Made by a program: the position numbers and the translations under genes. A stretch of DNA of 64,000 nt from Limnoperna fortunei (taxonomy: Eukaryota > Mollusca > Bivalvia > Mytilida > Modiolidae), in NCBI GenBank assembly GCA_944474755.1, contig OX104120.1, positions 36,684,067 through 36,748,066 on the forward strand, in the 5' to 3' direction. The notes under the pieces were generated by a model. That model worked only from the letters and a program-made list of their open reading frames with translations, ran no database searches and was not told the origin of the DNA. This document shows positions 1 to 9,610 of the stretch, in pieces. The first letter of the stretch is position 1. Each line of letters starts with the position of its first letter.

Positions 1-212
1 GAAGCTTTCAACAATTTGAAAAAAAAACTAGAAATTTAAAATCAACTTTATTATCTCAAATTAATTTCCAATATTCTAGCAACTTCTAATCTGATAATGC
101 TCTGCATTTTCCAAGATATATCATATGATAATGCCTTATCATGTGACTGAAACTGTAACCTATAGCAACGACTTTTTCTACCCGTTGTTTCACATACATA
201 GCTGTCAATCAG
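1..212 (-). other. 3' UTR of the FDXACB1-like gene
   Basis: The sequence follows the TAA stop at 215-213. A consensus AATAAA polyadenylation signal lies on the minus strand at 52-47, so the transcript probably ends near position 20-35 of the window. No other coding signal is visible. Confidence 0.6.
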
Positions 213-3200
213 TTAAACTGACACTACTGTTTCTTTGGCCACTCCTCGTATTACATCAAAGAACATGTATTCATTAAACTGTTTTGTTTCATTTTCCCAG
301 AAGCTCATATCATGTTCAAACAAGACAGGAAATAAACTAGTTGGTCTATATTTAAAACAACTATTAAGACTGAGAAAATCTGTTGAAAAATCAATTGTTT
401 CAGAAAAAAGTATTTCACCATGTGGAACATTATAGGCTTCTATAGTAAGAATGTTTAGGTTTATAACGAATATTAAAGAATTTTTCTCAATATCTGTACT
501 TCTTTGAAGAAATATATAACCAACGTTGGTTTCTGGAGAGATCATGGGTGTGTCTAATTTCATGACACCAAATTCTGACAATGGTGAATCATCAAAGTTA
601 ATCATGTCTTTTATATCTAACCTAACTTTCAGTTCTGGAAAAGAATCATTTAGACAAGAGCATAAGCCTTGACAGTAAGACACAGTCTTTTCCTGGTCAT
701 AAGTCGTTTCTTCACACTGAAGAATGACTAACATTTCAGTTTTCACTGGACACCTACAAAAATCGATACCACATGGCTGACAGACTTCACCAGTCATTAT
801 ATGAATAAAAGGTAGCATGCTGTCACTTGTTTTACCACCATTTTGTTTCCTATTGTATTTAGTGCACAAAGTCCATCCTGGATGTTCAGTTTTATTACAA
901 TTTATATTAACTGTGTCATTCGAATCAATTGTTCCTTCTAATGTATTCTGTTTTGAATCACACTGCTTCATGCAATCCAATAAATAATTGACATGTTCTA
1001 TCATTGAAAACCGTAGGTGAGCATTAGGGATAACCTCCCTTGTTTCTTTTGTATCTTTAAACCCAAGGTTTTCTATGTGGTTTGAATTCTGACTGTCGAA
1101 ATCTATGTTTCCTCTGAATTCAGAAACTGAATCACTAATTAAATCATTTTGGATAACTTCTTTTATAGATGATATTTCCAAATTTTCAGTCTCACATTTT
1201 TGGTAGAATTTACTTTGAAAACTTTTAAAATAATTAGAGTGGTCTCCCTTATCATCAGATATGAACATTTTGCTAATTCCTTCCAAGTTATAGTTGTCTA
1301 CTGGTGGACTAGGACATTGATACTGGTGTACTTCAAAACAACTTGTAAATGTATCTAAAAGTTTCCTGTGTAGCTGTGCTATAGGGTGAGTTTCTTCTTC
1401 AACAAATTTCCTGAAAATAATACAACAAAGTAAATCGGATTATAATGTTTTGTTTGTTTGTTTGTATGAATGAGGGTTTAACGAATACTAGTCATATCAG
1501 CACTTGGTCAATTTGGCACCTGGTCAAATCAGAACCTGGTATTATCAATTCAGCACTTGGTACTATCAATTCCGCACCTGATAATATTAAAGGATAAAAA
1601 GAAAACAATGTTTATATTTTATTTCCTTAAAAATCAATCAAATATAACAATATATTAAATGATATCATCATTATAAAATCATACCAAAAGTCATCATAAT
1701 TAAGTTACATGTATATATATATATATTAAATGTTACAAGTACGATAAAATCAAAGTAAAAGTCGCTTGTTGAGGCTCTGGTTCTGGTTGTGGAAAGATAG
1801 TTGGAATGATAATTATATCCTTTTTATTATTTCCCATGTATCTTAGTCCGAGAATCCTCTGCCATTCAACGCTCCCATCAGAATCTAAAAATGTGTTGGA
1901 GGGCAGATGATTCTCTGATTACATTCATCTCAAATTCCTCACTTATTTAAAGCTTGGGTTTGGGCCCTTAATTTTTAATTTAAAAATCAATTAGGATAGA
2001 CATAAAACACTTTTATTCCTACAAAAGGAAATAATATAATTATACATATAAAATTAATTTGATACTTTTTCAAAGTAATTTAAATGTCTAATTATCGCTT
2101 GTTATTATAACTGTAATATATGCCATTCTCAAAACATAAGTACAGTTGTAAATTTCAAAGAATCTCCAATTAACATAAATAAATGGTAATTATTGTGTTG
2201 AATAGGGCTCAAAACCCCAAAACTAAAGACTGTAAAATCAGGTACATGTAAATTGATTGTTGCCTAATGACAGCAAGCTATTTTTCAGCTTTACTTATAT
2301 CATGAACAATAAAAAATCAATTACGGTAAGTAATATTTGTTTGTTTTTCTGAATGTTGTTTAAAGCCACTTTCAACAATTTTTCAGCTGTATCATGGCCT
2401 CCAGTTTTAAATGGGGGAGGAAGCCAGAGTATCTGGAATAAACCCCCGACATTATGTAGGAAAACTGGAAATCCTTGTCAAATAAGAAAGTGCCAGCAGT
2501 GAGAGTTGAACACACAATCTCAGTGTTGACAGTCCACATCATAAATAGTAGACAAACTACATTAACCACTTGGCCATCAAGGCCCCAATAGAATAAGAGA
2601 TAACCCTCTCAAAATTGAAGAAATTTACAGGAAGATAAGCTTTCATAATGATAAGAGAGTTTAAAGTCACTAAACAATAGAAAAGAACCACAATGAACCA
2701 CATCTCTAGAGAGATAACTACAGATCTTACCTATTGATTCTACTACACAAATAATCCAATCTGTACTGAGACAATGAGTTGCATCGCATTGGCACATCAA
2801 CTTTATTTGCCTTCTGAAACACATGGGTTATAGCTCCTTCTGTGTTGAATCCTTTGTCCTGACTCCTATCGTTAGTAAATACAAGCATATATCATAATTT
2901 ATCTATTACTCTTTATTCTTTAGTTTAATCTACTGTAAATTGTGCCATTTATATTATTTTAGTAACAAACATTATATTAACTTAATTTCCTTTGTGTAAT
3001 AAAATTTTGTTATTGAACATTAAGAAACATCGTTCAAGCTGTATAACCTGGTTAAGAATGTCACAATTACCTATTGACAACTTATTGGCATTGTTAACAA
3101 AATTTATCTCGAACACTCAATTCAAATGTCACTCAAAACTAGTTCAATGAATAAAATTTTTTTAATTTAGTTTAGAATGAATCAATCTATAGAGGTCATA

Positions 3201-6200
3201 TCTGCTTTGTTCTACTACACAAGGCGATGCTAAGGATATCACCTCTGCCATACAATCTTGAGCCTCCTAATAGCTGTATTTAGAAGCACAACAATCTAAA
3301 ACCACTTTTTGTTTGATAACATTTGACTAAGACATCTAAGAAATTTTTTTATTTACTGGAATGGTATAAACAAAACAAAACAAAACAAAAAGTCACAAAT
3401 AGCAGAAGAACTTTGATGATCTATCTGGTACGATATATTTTGTTTGAAAGCAGCAGAGGATCTACAAAAGTTCTGACAGTGATCTTAAACAGAAAGAAGT
3501 GGTCCAAAATTTCTATATAAATATAACTCAAATATCTTGAAAATATTTATTTAAAAAAACATAAATAAATGTATAAGGGAATGAACACCAAAAAGATTGT
3601 TTCATTATTTTATTAGTACTTTTAAGAGATTAAAAAGTACATTTTAATTAAAAATCTTTCATCTGGTGAAAATCAATGTTGACTTCTGGTGTCGTTTCTG
3701 GTAAACATTAACAGAAACAAATTTGATTTCAATACAATTTATAGAGAAATTCTACAAATTTGCTATGTGATTGTCAGAATTTTTCAAATACCCAATATCC
3801 AAATTGACAATTAAATCAACATTTCTTTGGACGGGAACCATCCTCACAAGTCAGGGTTTCTGTGTTCACATATGTCCACGAAACCCTGACAAACATAGTT
3901 AGTAAATTCCTGGGCTAGAAGTCACTATTTTGATTGGCTACATCATACCTTAATGTATCCAATCAACAGCTCGCTTTCATTTACGACTTGGTTAAAGGAT
4001 ATCCCGATGTTGATTGTAAATAAACCAAACGGAGGTGTTGCATAGACCATGTGAAAATCTGTGTATTTTGTACAGTAGTGTTAATAGTTTGTTATTACCC
4101 CGTTATTAATTAGTTGCATTACGTTTTCTTCCAACTCAAGAATGAGTAAGAATAACTACAGCCAAACACTTGCTTCTTTCAAGCAATTTCATTGGTTGGT
4201 ATTTTGAAGGATTGGCGTCATACGAAAATCTTCTAGCATGGAAATTTCCTAGGTAAGTTTGTCAGGGTTTTGTGGACACAGAAACCCTGACTTGTGAGGA
4301 TGGACAGGAAATGGTCGAGATTATTTTTTCAAGTGAAATATATTTTTAATTGAAAACTGTTAGAATTATTTGTTCTTCAACTGATCCATGATTCCAATTG
4401 TAAGAATATTTCTAAATAGATGAAACATGTGGAAGCTTTGTTAGAATGTGTAATACACTATCACAAAAATAGGGCATCTAATGGGACATTAAATGATACC
4501 CCGCCACGATATTCATCAATAGTTAAATATATTTGTATATATTAGTATACTATACTGTATATACTATACATCCACTGGTATATAGAGACAGAAAGAAATG
4601 AGTTATCTTTCTTAGACCAGAAAATTTCATTATTGTCAAATTTAGAAAATTTATAAGTGGCAAACTTCAATAATATTTTTCTGATCATCCTGAAAATTGA
4701 AATCGACCTGTATTTTATTGTACTGATCAGCTGTGCAAAATATTATTCAAATCCCTTGAGGCGTTTTCAAGTTATCATCTGGAAACCTTCGGGGGTATTT
4801 GAAAATTTATAAAGTGGCAAAACTTCAATAATATTTTTCGGATCATCCTGAAAATTGAACTTGACCTGTATTTTATTGTACTGAACAGCTGTGCAAAATA
4901 TTTTTCAAATCCCTTGAGGAGTTTTCAAGTTATCATCTGGAAACCTTCGGGGGATGGACGGACGGACGGAAGGACAGACGGACAGATGGACGGACGGACA
5001 GACACCGAACTAAACTGAGGGTATAACATAATACCTCGCCACTTCGAGTGGCGGGGTATAAAAATAATACCTGATGTCTCCCAAATGTAACTTTGAAACA
5101 TTGCATTATCAGGAACTGTATTCCAAAGTATTTATTGTAGTATGATTTGCTTCCACAAAAATATCTTCTTAAACTAACAAAAATGTAACTGACCAGTTCA
5201 TTTTTCTACTTCTGTGTAGTATAAGTATAAAGAAAATACTGTACCTAAACCCTGTGCATGTATACTCTGGAAAGTTACTTGCAACAAAAGGCCAAACTTC
5301 TTTCAAAATGAGACCAGCATTTGCTGCCATAGAAACAACCTGCCAACTGTCATGCCAAGCTCTCAGTGGATGATCTGCTGGAGTGCCTCCTTGACCTTTA
5401 CACAAGGTCATCAAGATCTGACCATTCTCTTTAAGGGTTTGAACTGCACTAAAGTGTGAACATGCAAAATAAATTAAATATAATGCAGGTACAATTTCCA
5501 TAAGCATACTTAACTGTAATTTTCAGTATTAAGGACATACATTACTGTAATGTTTTGTTTGTTTGTTTGAAAATTGTTTAATGCCACTTTCAGCAATTTT
5601 TCAGCTATATCATCACATCCAGGTTTTATTTGGGGATGAAGCCAGAATGCCAGGAGAAAACATCTACAGTAGGAAAACTGGCAATCCTGGTCAATTAAGA
5701 TTGGAGCTGAGCTCAGCCTGCCTCCAATCAGAATCAAACCCTCAATGTCAGTGTTGACAGACCACATGATCAATAGTAAACGAACAAGTTCCTAAACCAC
5801 TTGGCCACAGAGGCCCCACCCTATGTGGACACATTGGTGATCATCAATGTTAACTAACTAGAATACTTTTACATTGTATCGTAAGACATTCTTACCTACA
5901 AAAGAAATCTGACAAAAGATTTCTGTTTTTCTTGTGATTAGATTTCCCGCCAGAATGTGGAAAGTTGAATATAATTCTGTCAAAATGGATGCCCATTAAT
6001 CGTGGATCACTGTGAATTTGTGTAGCATCTGTTTCTAAGTAAACAGTAACACCTGGATGTTTATAAAAATATAAGAAAATTGATATTATTCTAAACCTTT
6101 ATTTATAAATAAATATGTGATAATTAAAATTAACACATAGGTGTCTCTATATATTCATAAATGAGTGGACACAGAAAAACGTCTCGCCTGCATTCCGCAT

Positions 6201-7131
6201 CAGTAACGAAAATAAATTTCATCATAAGCATTACGTAAATAGCATTATTTATCAGCAGCGGCCTGTATACCAAATATTGTCATCCTACCATGCATGGTTA
6301 CAGAGGAACTGCTGTAATCCAAAAACTTTAAGATAGTCGCTGGACCGTGAAATTGAGGTCAAGGTCAGGTGACACCTACAAGACAGTCATGTACAAGTCA
6401 TCAGCAACCTATATACCAAATATTGTCATCCTACCATGCGTAGTTACAAATTTTTTGTAGGATTCTGTTTGAATGATGTATAACGCCACTTTCAGCAATT
6501 TTTTCATTTATAACATGACATCCAGTATTTATTGGGGGGAGGAAGCTGGAGTACCAGAGAAAAACCCTACCTTCAGTAGGAAAACTGGCAATCCTTGTCA
6601 ATTAAGATTTTAGTTGAGTATAGCTGCCTGCAGTGAGGCTCGAACCAGCAATCTCAATGTTGATTGATAGTAGACAAACTACCTTTTTGGGGTTAAATTG
6701 AAGAAATTGCCATCATCATTATTATCATTTATAGCTTATGATATTTTTGAACAATTTATTTCCATGTGTGTCAAAAAAAAAATCCATGTTGGATCATTTC
6801 CAAGGTCATATGTAAATAGCTTAAACTGTCATGATTGTTACTACTTTAATCTTTCATCTTAATTTTAAGCGAATTTATCAACACTTTAATCAATAATGTC
6901 TTAGGTAACACTGTAGACATACCGGTAAATAAGTATACCTGTACCTTGCTTTTTCAATATATCAATATGACCCAATGCAGTTTTATGCTTCAGAATAGAA
7001 TCTTCTGTCTCATAACTTGTTGAGATCAATAACTTTCTGCCATCATTAGGAATAAATTTTACCAGAGCAACAGAAAAAGAAAAATCTCCTTCACCAACCA
7101 GAAGCACGTGTCCTTCAAATGCTGAATTCAT
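213..7131 (-). CDS. FDXACB1: FDXACB1-like protein: BMT5-type methyltransferase-like (DUF2431) domain plus C-terminal FDX-ACB domain
   Basis: Five coding exons join in frame on the minus strand: 7131-6945, 6052-5896, 5448-5245, 2865-2731 and 1410-213. All junctions are GT-AG, giving 1881 nt and 626 aa, close to the vertebrate FDXACB1 length as I recall it. Residues about 8-195 form the DUF2431/BMT5-like Rossmann domain: LLVGEGDFSFS near residues 10-20, then FDRIIFNFPH and TLCKGQGGTPAD in the next two exons, and FRSQDKGF across the exon 3/4 junction. The last exon encodes a long low-conservation middle and ends in an FDX-ACB fold (about residues 535-626, HDMSFW motif), the anticodon-binding module of phenylalanyl-tRNA synthetases. 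BMT5 of yeast is a 25S rRNA uridine-N3 methyltransferase; the activity of animal FDXACB1 is not settled to my knowledge. The chosen ATG lies two bases inside a splice acceptor at about 7134, implying an upstream 5' UTR exon. An alternative in-frame ATG at 7209 would skip that acceptor. Confidence 0.93.
1497..1585. repeat. Degenerate short tandem repeat in an FDXACB1 intron
   Basis: Four or five imperfect copies of a roughly 20-bp unit of the form 'cagcacttggtmmatcaatt' stand in a row. It lies in the intron between coding exons 4 and 5, just past the acceptor-side AT-rich tract. The rest of the intron (1411-2730) is AT-rich and shows only the SINE at 2337-2587. Confidence 0.55.
2337..2587 (-). 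mobile_element. tRNA-derived SINE with mollusc-type conserved 3' domain, diverged copy
   Basis: On the minus strand it starts with GGGGCCTTGATGGCCAAGTGG, a tRNA A-box-like start, followed about 55 bp later by a decayed B box. It then runs through the conserved 'tagctgaaaaattgttgaaa' block and the GTTTAAAC-like 3' end. It lies within the last intron of the FDXACB1-like gene. Compared with the 7811-8060 copy it carries many substitutions. Confidence 0.85.
3838..4303. mobile_element. MITE-like element with about 50-bp terminal inverted repeats
   Basis: The ends 3838-3894 and 4257-4303 are near-perfect reverse complements, beginning CCATCCTCACAAGTCAGGG and ending in its complement. Each terminal repeat itself contains a smaller inverted pair (GTCAGGGTTT ... 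AAACCCTGAC), so each end can fold alone. The 360-bp interior has no ORF of note, which suggests a non-autonomous DNA transposon. No clear target-site duplication was found. It sits in the third FDXACB1 intron. Confidence 0.8.
4496..5059. mobile_element. Helitron/pearl-like non-autonomous element: tandem core, microsatellite, terminal hairpin
   Basis: The element is bounded by a 12-bp inverted repeat, ATACCCCGCCAC at 4496-4507 and its complement at 5048-5059. Inside are two tandem copies of a 154-bp unit (4647-4800 and 4801-4954, each ending in 'ggaaaccttcggggg'). Next comes a degenerate GGAC/GGACA microsatellite (about 4954-5004), then a perfect 7-bp-stem hairpin at 5037-5053 (CGCCACT-TCG-AGTGGCG). 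This order of tandem core, microsatellite and 3' hairpin is typical of bivalve pearl/Helitron-associated elements. The class is inferred. Confidence 0.75.
5553..5817 (-). mobile_element. tRNA-derived SINE, near full length
   Basis: This is the same family as 7811-8060. The minus strand starts with GGGGCCTCTGTGGCCAAGTGG, has a decayed B box about 60 bp in, the conserved 3' domain, and a CAAACAAACAAACAAAAC tail at 5553-5575. It is located in the FDXACB1 intron between coding exons 2 and 3. Scattered substitutions mark it as older than the 55-kb copy. Confidence 0.88.
6162..6455 (-). mobile_element. 146-bp tandem-repeat element, short inverted copy
   Basis: Reverse complement of the arrays at 21.4-21.9 and 22.55-23.48 kb. 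It carries the same unique end (GTCTCGCCTGCATTCCGCATC, next to 'gtggacacag'), followed by about 1.3 copies of the unit containing 'ggtatataggttgctgatga' and 'gacctcaatttcacggtcca'. It sits within the first coding intron of the FDXACB1-like gene. Confidence 0.8.
6463..6683 (-). mobile_element. tRNA-derived SINE, 5'-truncated
   Basis: The 3' domain and tail (GTTAAAC-like end) are clear from about 6463 to 6600. The match ends inside the tRNA-like head near 6683, before the A box. It abuts the tandem-repeat element at 6162-6455. Confidence 0.82.
6755..6868. repeat. Copy A of a roughly 110-bp segment duplicated at 9505-9610
   Basis: It shares 'tatttccatgtgtgtcaaa', 'atccatgttggatcatttcc' and 'ctttaatctttcatcttaat' in the same order and orientation with 9505-9610. 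Differences are an A-run/indel and a short insertion. No known element structure is visible. Confidence 0.8.
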
Positions 7132-7394
7132 TTCTGTAAATACAGAATGTGTTACACTGCATGTATATTTACCTATAACAATATGGCAAAGAGGACCATT
7201 TCCAGACACATGGGGAAATCATTAAAACCAATAAATTGATCTATGGATTCATTATTAAAGAATTATGAGCAAGAAATAAAGATCTGTGTAATAATACAAC
7301 CAGGACAAAAAAGGAACTTCCTTAAAGAGTCATATGGTTAATGGAAAACTCATAAACAAATAATTCACAATACAGAAAAAAAACAAAGCAACAT

Positions 7395-7657
7395 GTTTGC
7401 TTGTTTGTTTGAATGGTGCTTAATGTCTCTTTGAGCAGTTTTCAGATATATAATGGCATCGAGTTTTCATTGGGGGAGCAGAATTACCCAAGAGAAAACT
7501 CTTGACCTTCAGTAGGAAAACTGGCAATCCTTGTCAATTAAGATTGGAGTAGAGTGCAACCTGCCCACAGTGAGACTCGAACCTTCAACCACAGCATTGA
7601 CAGATCAAGCCATCAATAGTAGATGAACTACATAATCCACAAAGCCACTGAGGCCCC
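7395..7657 (-). mobile_element. tRNA-derived SINE, full length, with imperfect target-site duplication
   Basis: All parts of the family are present on the minus strand, from GGGGGCCTCAGTGGC to a CAAACAAACAAGCAAA tail. The flanks (AAACAAAGCAACATG before, AAACCAAATCAACATG after) look like an aged target-site duplication. It lies upstream of the first FDXACB1 coding exon. Confidence 0.85.
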
Positions 7658-7810
7658 CAAACCAAATCAACATGAATCACTCTAAACATTAAGGGATGAT
7701 ACCGAGTGTTTTGTACTGTCGCATTCAAACTTGTATTGGAACATCCCTTTCCCCAATGTTTTTAAAGTTGTTCTCATCCTGAATATAGCATAATTTTCTC
7801 GCTAGATGTT

Positions 7811-8060
7811 TGTTTGTTTGATGGTGTTTAACGCCACTTTCAGCATTTTTTCAGCTATATCATGGCGTCCAGTTTTTATTGGGGAGGAAGCCGGAGTACC
7901 CAGAGAAAACACCTGACCTGCAGTAGGAAAACTGGCAATCCTTGTCAATTAAGATTGGAGTCGAGTGCACCCTGCCTGCAGTGAGAATCGAACACAAAAT
8001 CTCAGTGTTCACGTGATCAATAGTAGACGAACTACATTGACCACTCGGCCACCGAGGCAC
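7811..8060 (-). mobile_element. tRNA-derived SINE, full length, reference copy with 13-bp target-site duplication
   Basis: A 250-bp body is bounded by exact direct repeats CTCGCTAGATGTT at 7798-7810 and 8061-8073. On the minus strand the head reads GTGCCTCGGTGGCCGAGTGG, matching a Leu/Ser-type A box (TGGCCGAGTGG). It is followed by a B-box-like region, then the conserved 3' domain ('agctgaaaaaatgctgaaag') and a GTTAAACACCATCAAACAAA tail. The duplication shows LINE-type retroposition. No SINE-encoded protein is expected. Confidence 0.93.
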
Positions 8061-9039
8061 CTCGCTAGATGTTAAGCAAACATTTAATCAATCAATCAAT
8101 ACTTGCAACAACCAAATACATGTATATCTCTGCACTACTACCATGATATTTGAAAAAGTCATAAGGTAAATAATGTCTAAATAAACATTGATAACTGTTA
8201 CATGGCATTTAATAGAAAAACAAACAGTATACAGCTGTTATATTTAATTTACATAACTTATTCTATTTTAAGATTTACAATTGTTTGTATTACTAGTAGG
8301 TCCATGTGACACCCTATGAAATATTTAAGTTAAGTCAAGTCTGCTGATTTTTTTTCTTCACAATTAACTTTTTTTTCTTTCCAAATAAAGGGTAATCATT
8401 CCTGAACAATGGCTTGCCAAAACTGTATTAAGAGCTGGTTACAACCAAGCAGAAAACAGTGGTTCTCAAGGTGTTTATTAATGGGACATACTTTTCTGGA
8501 CCGAACAAATTTTTGTCAAAGTTCAGTAATAACCTCAACCTTGGGCCTCCAAACTTATTTCACAACAACTCAAAAATCTCAAAAGACAGCAGACATTGTA
8601 TGTACTGTAAAAACTGACATGGCCACAAATGGTTATCCTACACTTGTCAAACATTAAGTAATTTGAATAAAAGCAGTGTGGTAACCGATGTGATTGGGAT
8701 GATAAGAAGTGTAAACTTCCATGGAGACTATTTCAACAGATATATGTGTATTGACACCTGTTCCTAATTACATGATATCACCTGATGTGTTGTGCATTTT
8801 AAAATAACAGTCATAAAATATTTACATACCTACTTTTCCTACATAAAAAATTAAAAAAATTAGAAATTAATAAAAAATCTGAGACAATATTTAATCTATG
8901 TATTTATAAATAAACTGAGATGGCTATTAAATCCATCAACACCTGATCAAATCTCCATTATAAGTTTATTCTTTTATAATACAGTCATTAGAATTGAGGA
9001 GAGAGGATAATCTATAATGTATCTTAGAAATGTTAATTT

Positions 9040-9135
9040 TCATATTGTATGTTTCATTTTTGTGTTTGTACTTTGTAATGTATGCTGTTATCCCCAATTG
9101 GGACATGTTTGTGCATTAATAAAGTTATTAATGAT
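9040..9135 (+). mobile_element. Possible 3' end of a non-LTR retrotransposon
   Basis: A T-rich stretch leads into 'gttatccccaattgggacat', then 'aataaagttattaatga'. This is the style of CR1/jockey-like LINE 3' ends in molluscs (a short GGG/CCC hairpin before a polyadenylation-like repeat tail). No coding part is attached, so this is a weak call. Confidence 0.35.
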
Positions 9136-9504
9136 ACATTTACACATCTGAAATGATTGAACTTAATGTTAATGAATCTTATTCTTGTTTAATTCGATTT
9201 CAATTTTAATGCAAAGAAATAGTTACGATATAATACAATATAAATAAACAATAAATGTCATGTTTTGTTTGTTCCCATTAATCTAATGATGAGAGTGGAG
9301 ATAATCAAGTTAATTATTACAAACTTAAAAATTTGATCACAAAAATTTACCCCTTATCTGATAACACCTGGAATGTTTATTTGGGACACTATAACAAACA
9401 TGTAGTCAAGAGCAAGAATTGCACAAGTTATGGAGGATTTAAGCAGCTGTGCCAGTTATATTCAATATTCAAATTTTTTAGTTTTACAATGAGAGTTTTA
9501 TTAT

Positions 9505-9610
9505 TTCCATGTGTGTCAAATAACATAAACAAAATCCATGTTGGATCATTTCCAATGTCATATGTAAATAGCTTGTTGTTAATACTTTAATCTTTCATCT
9601 TAATTTTAAG
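9505..9610. repeat. Copy B of the roughly 110-bp duplicated segment
   Basis: This segment is homologous to 6755-6868 in direct orientation, 2.75 kb away. The matching stops sharply at 'aattttaagc' on one side and 'tatttccatg' on the other. Confidence 0.8.

Noticed and set aside
8409..8657. Open frame for an 82-residue peptide on the plus strand upstream of the FDXACB1 coding start
   Set aside because: No recognisable domain, no promoter or splice context, and similar-length frames occur by chance. A polyadenylation-like AATAAA follows it, but this alone is not enough.
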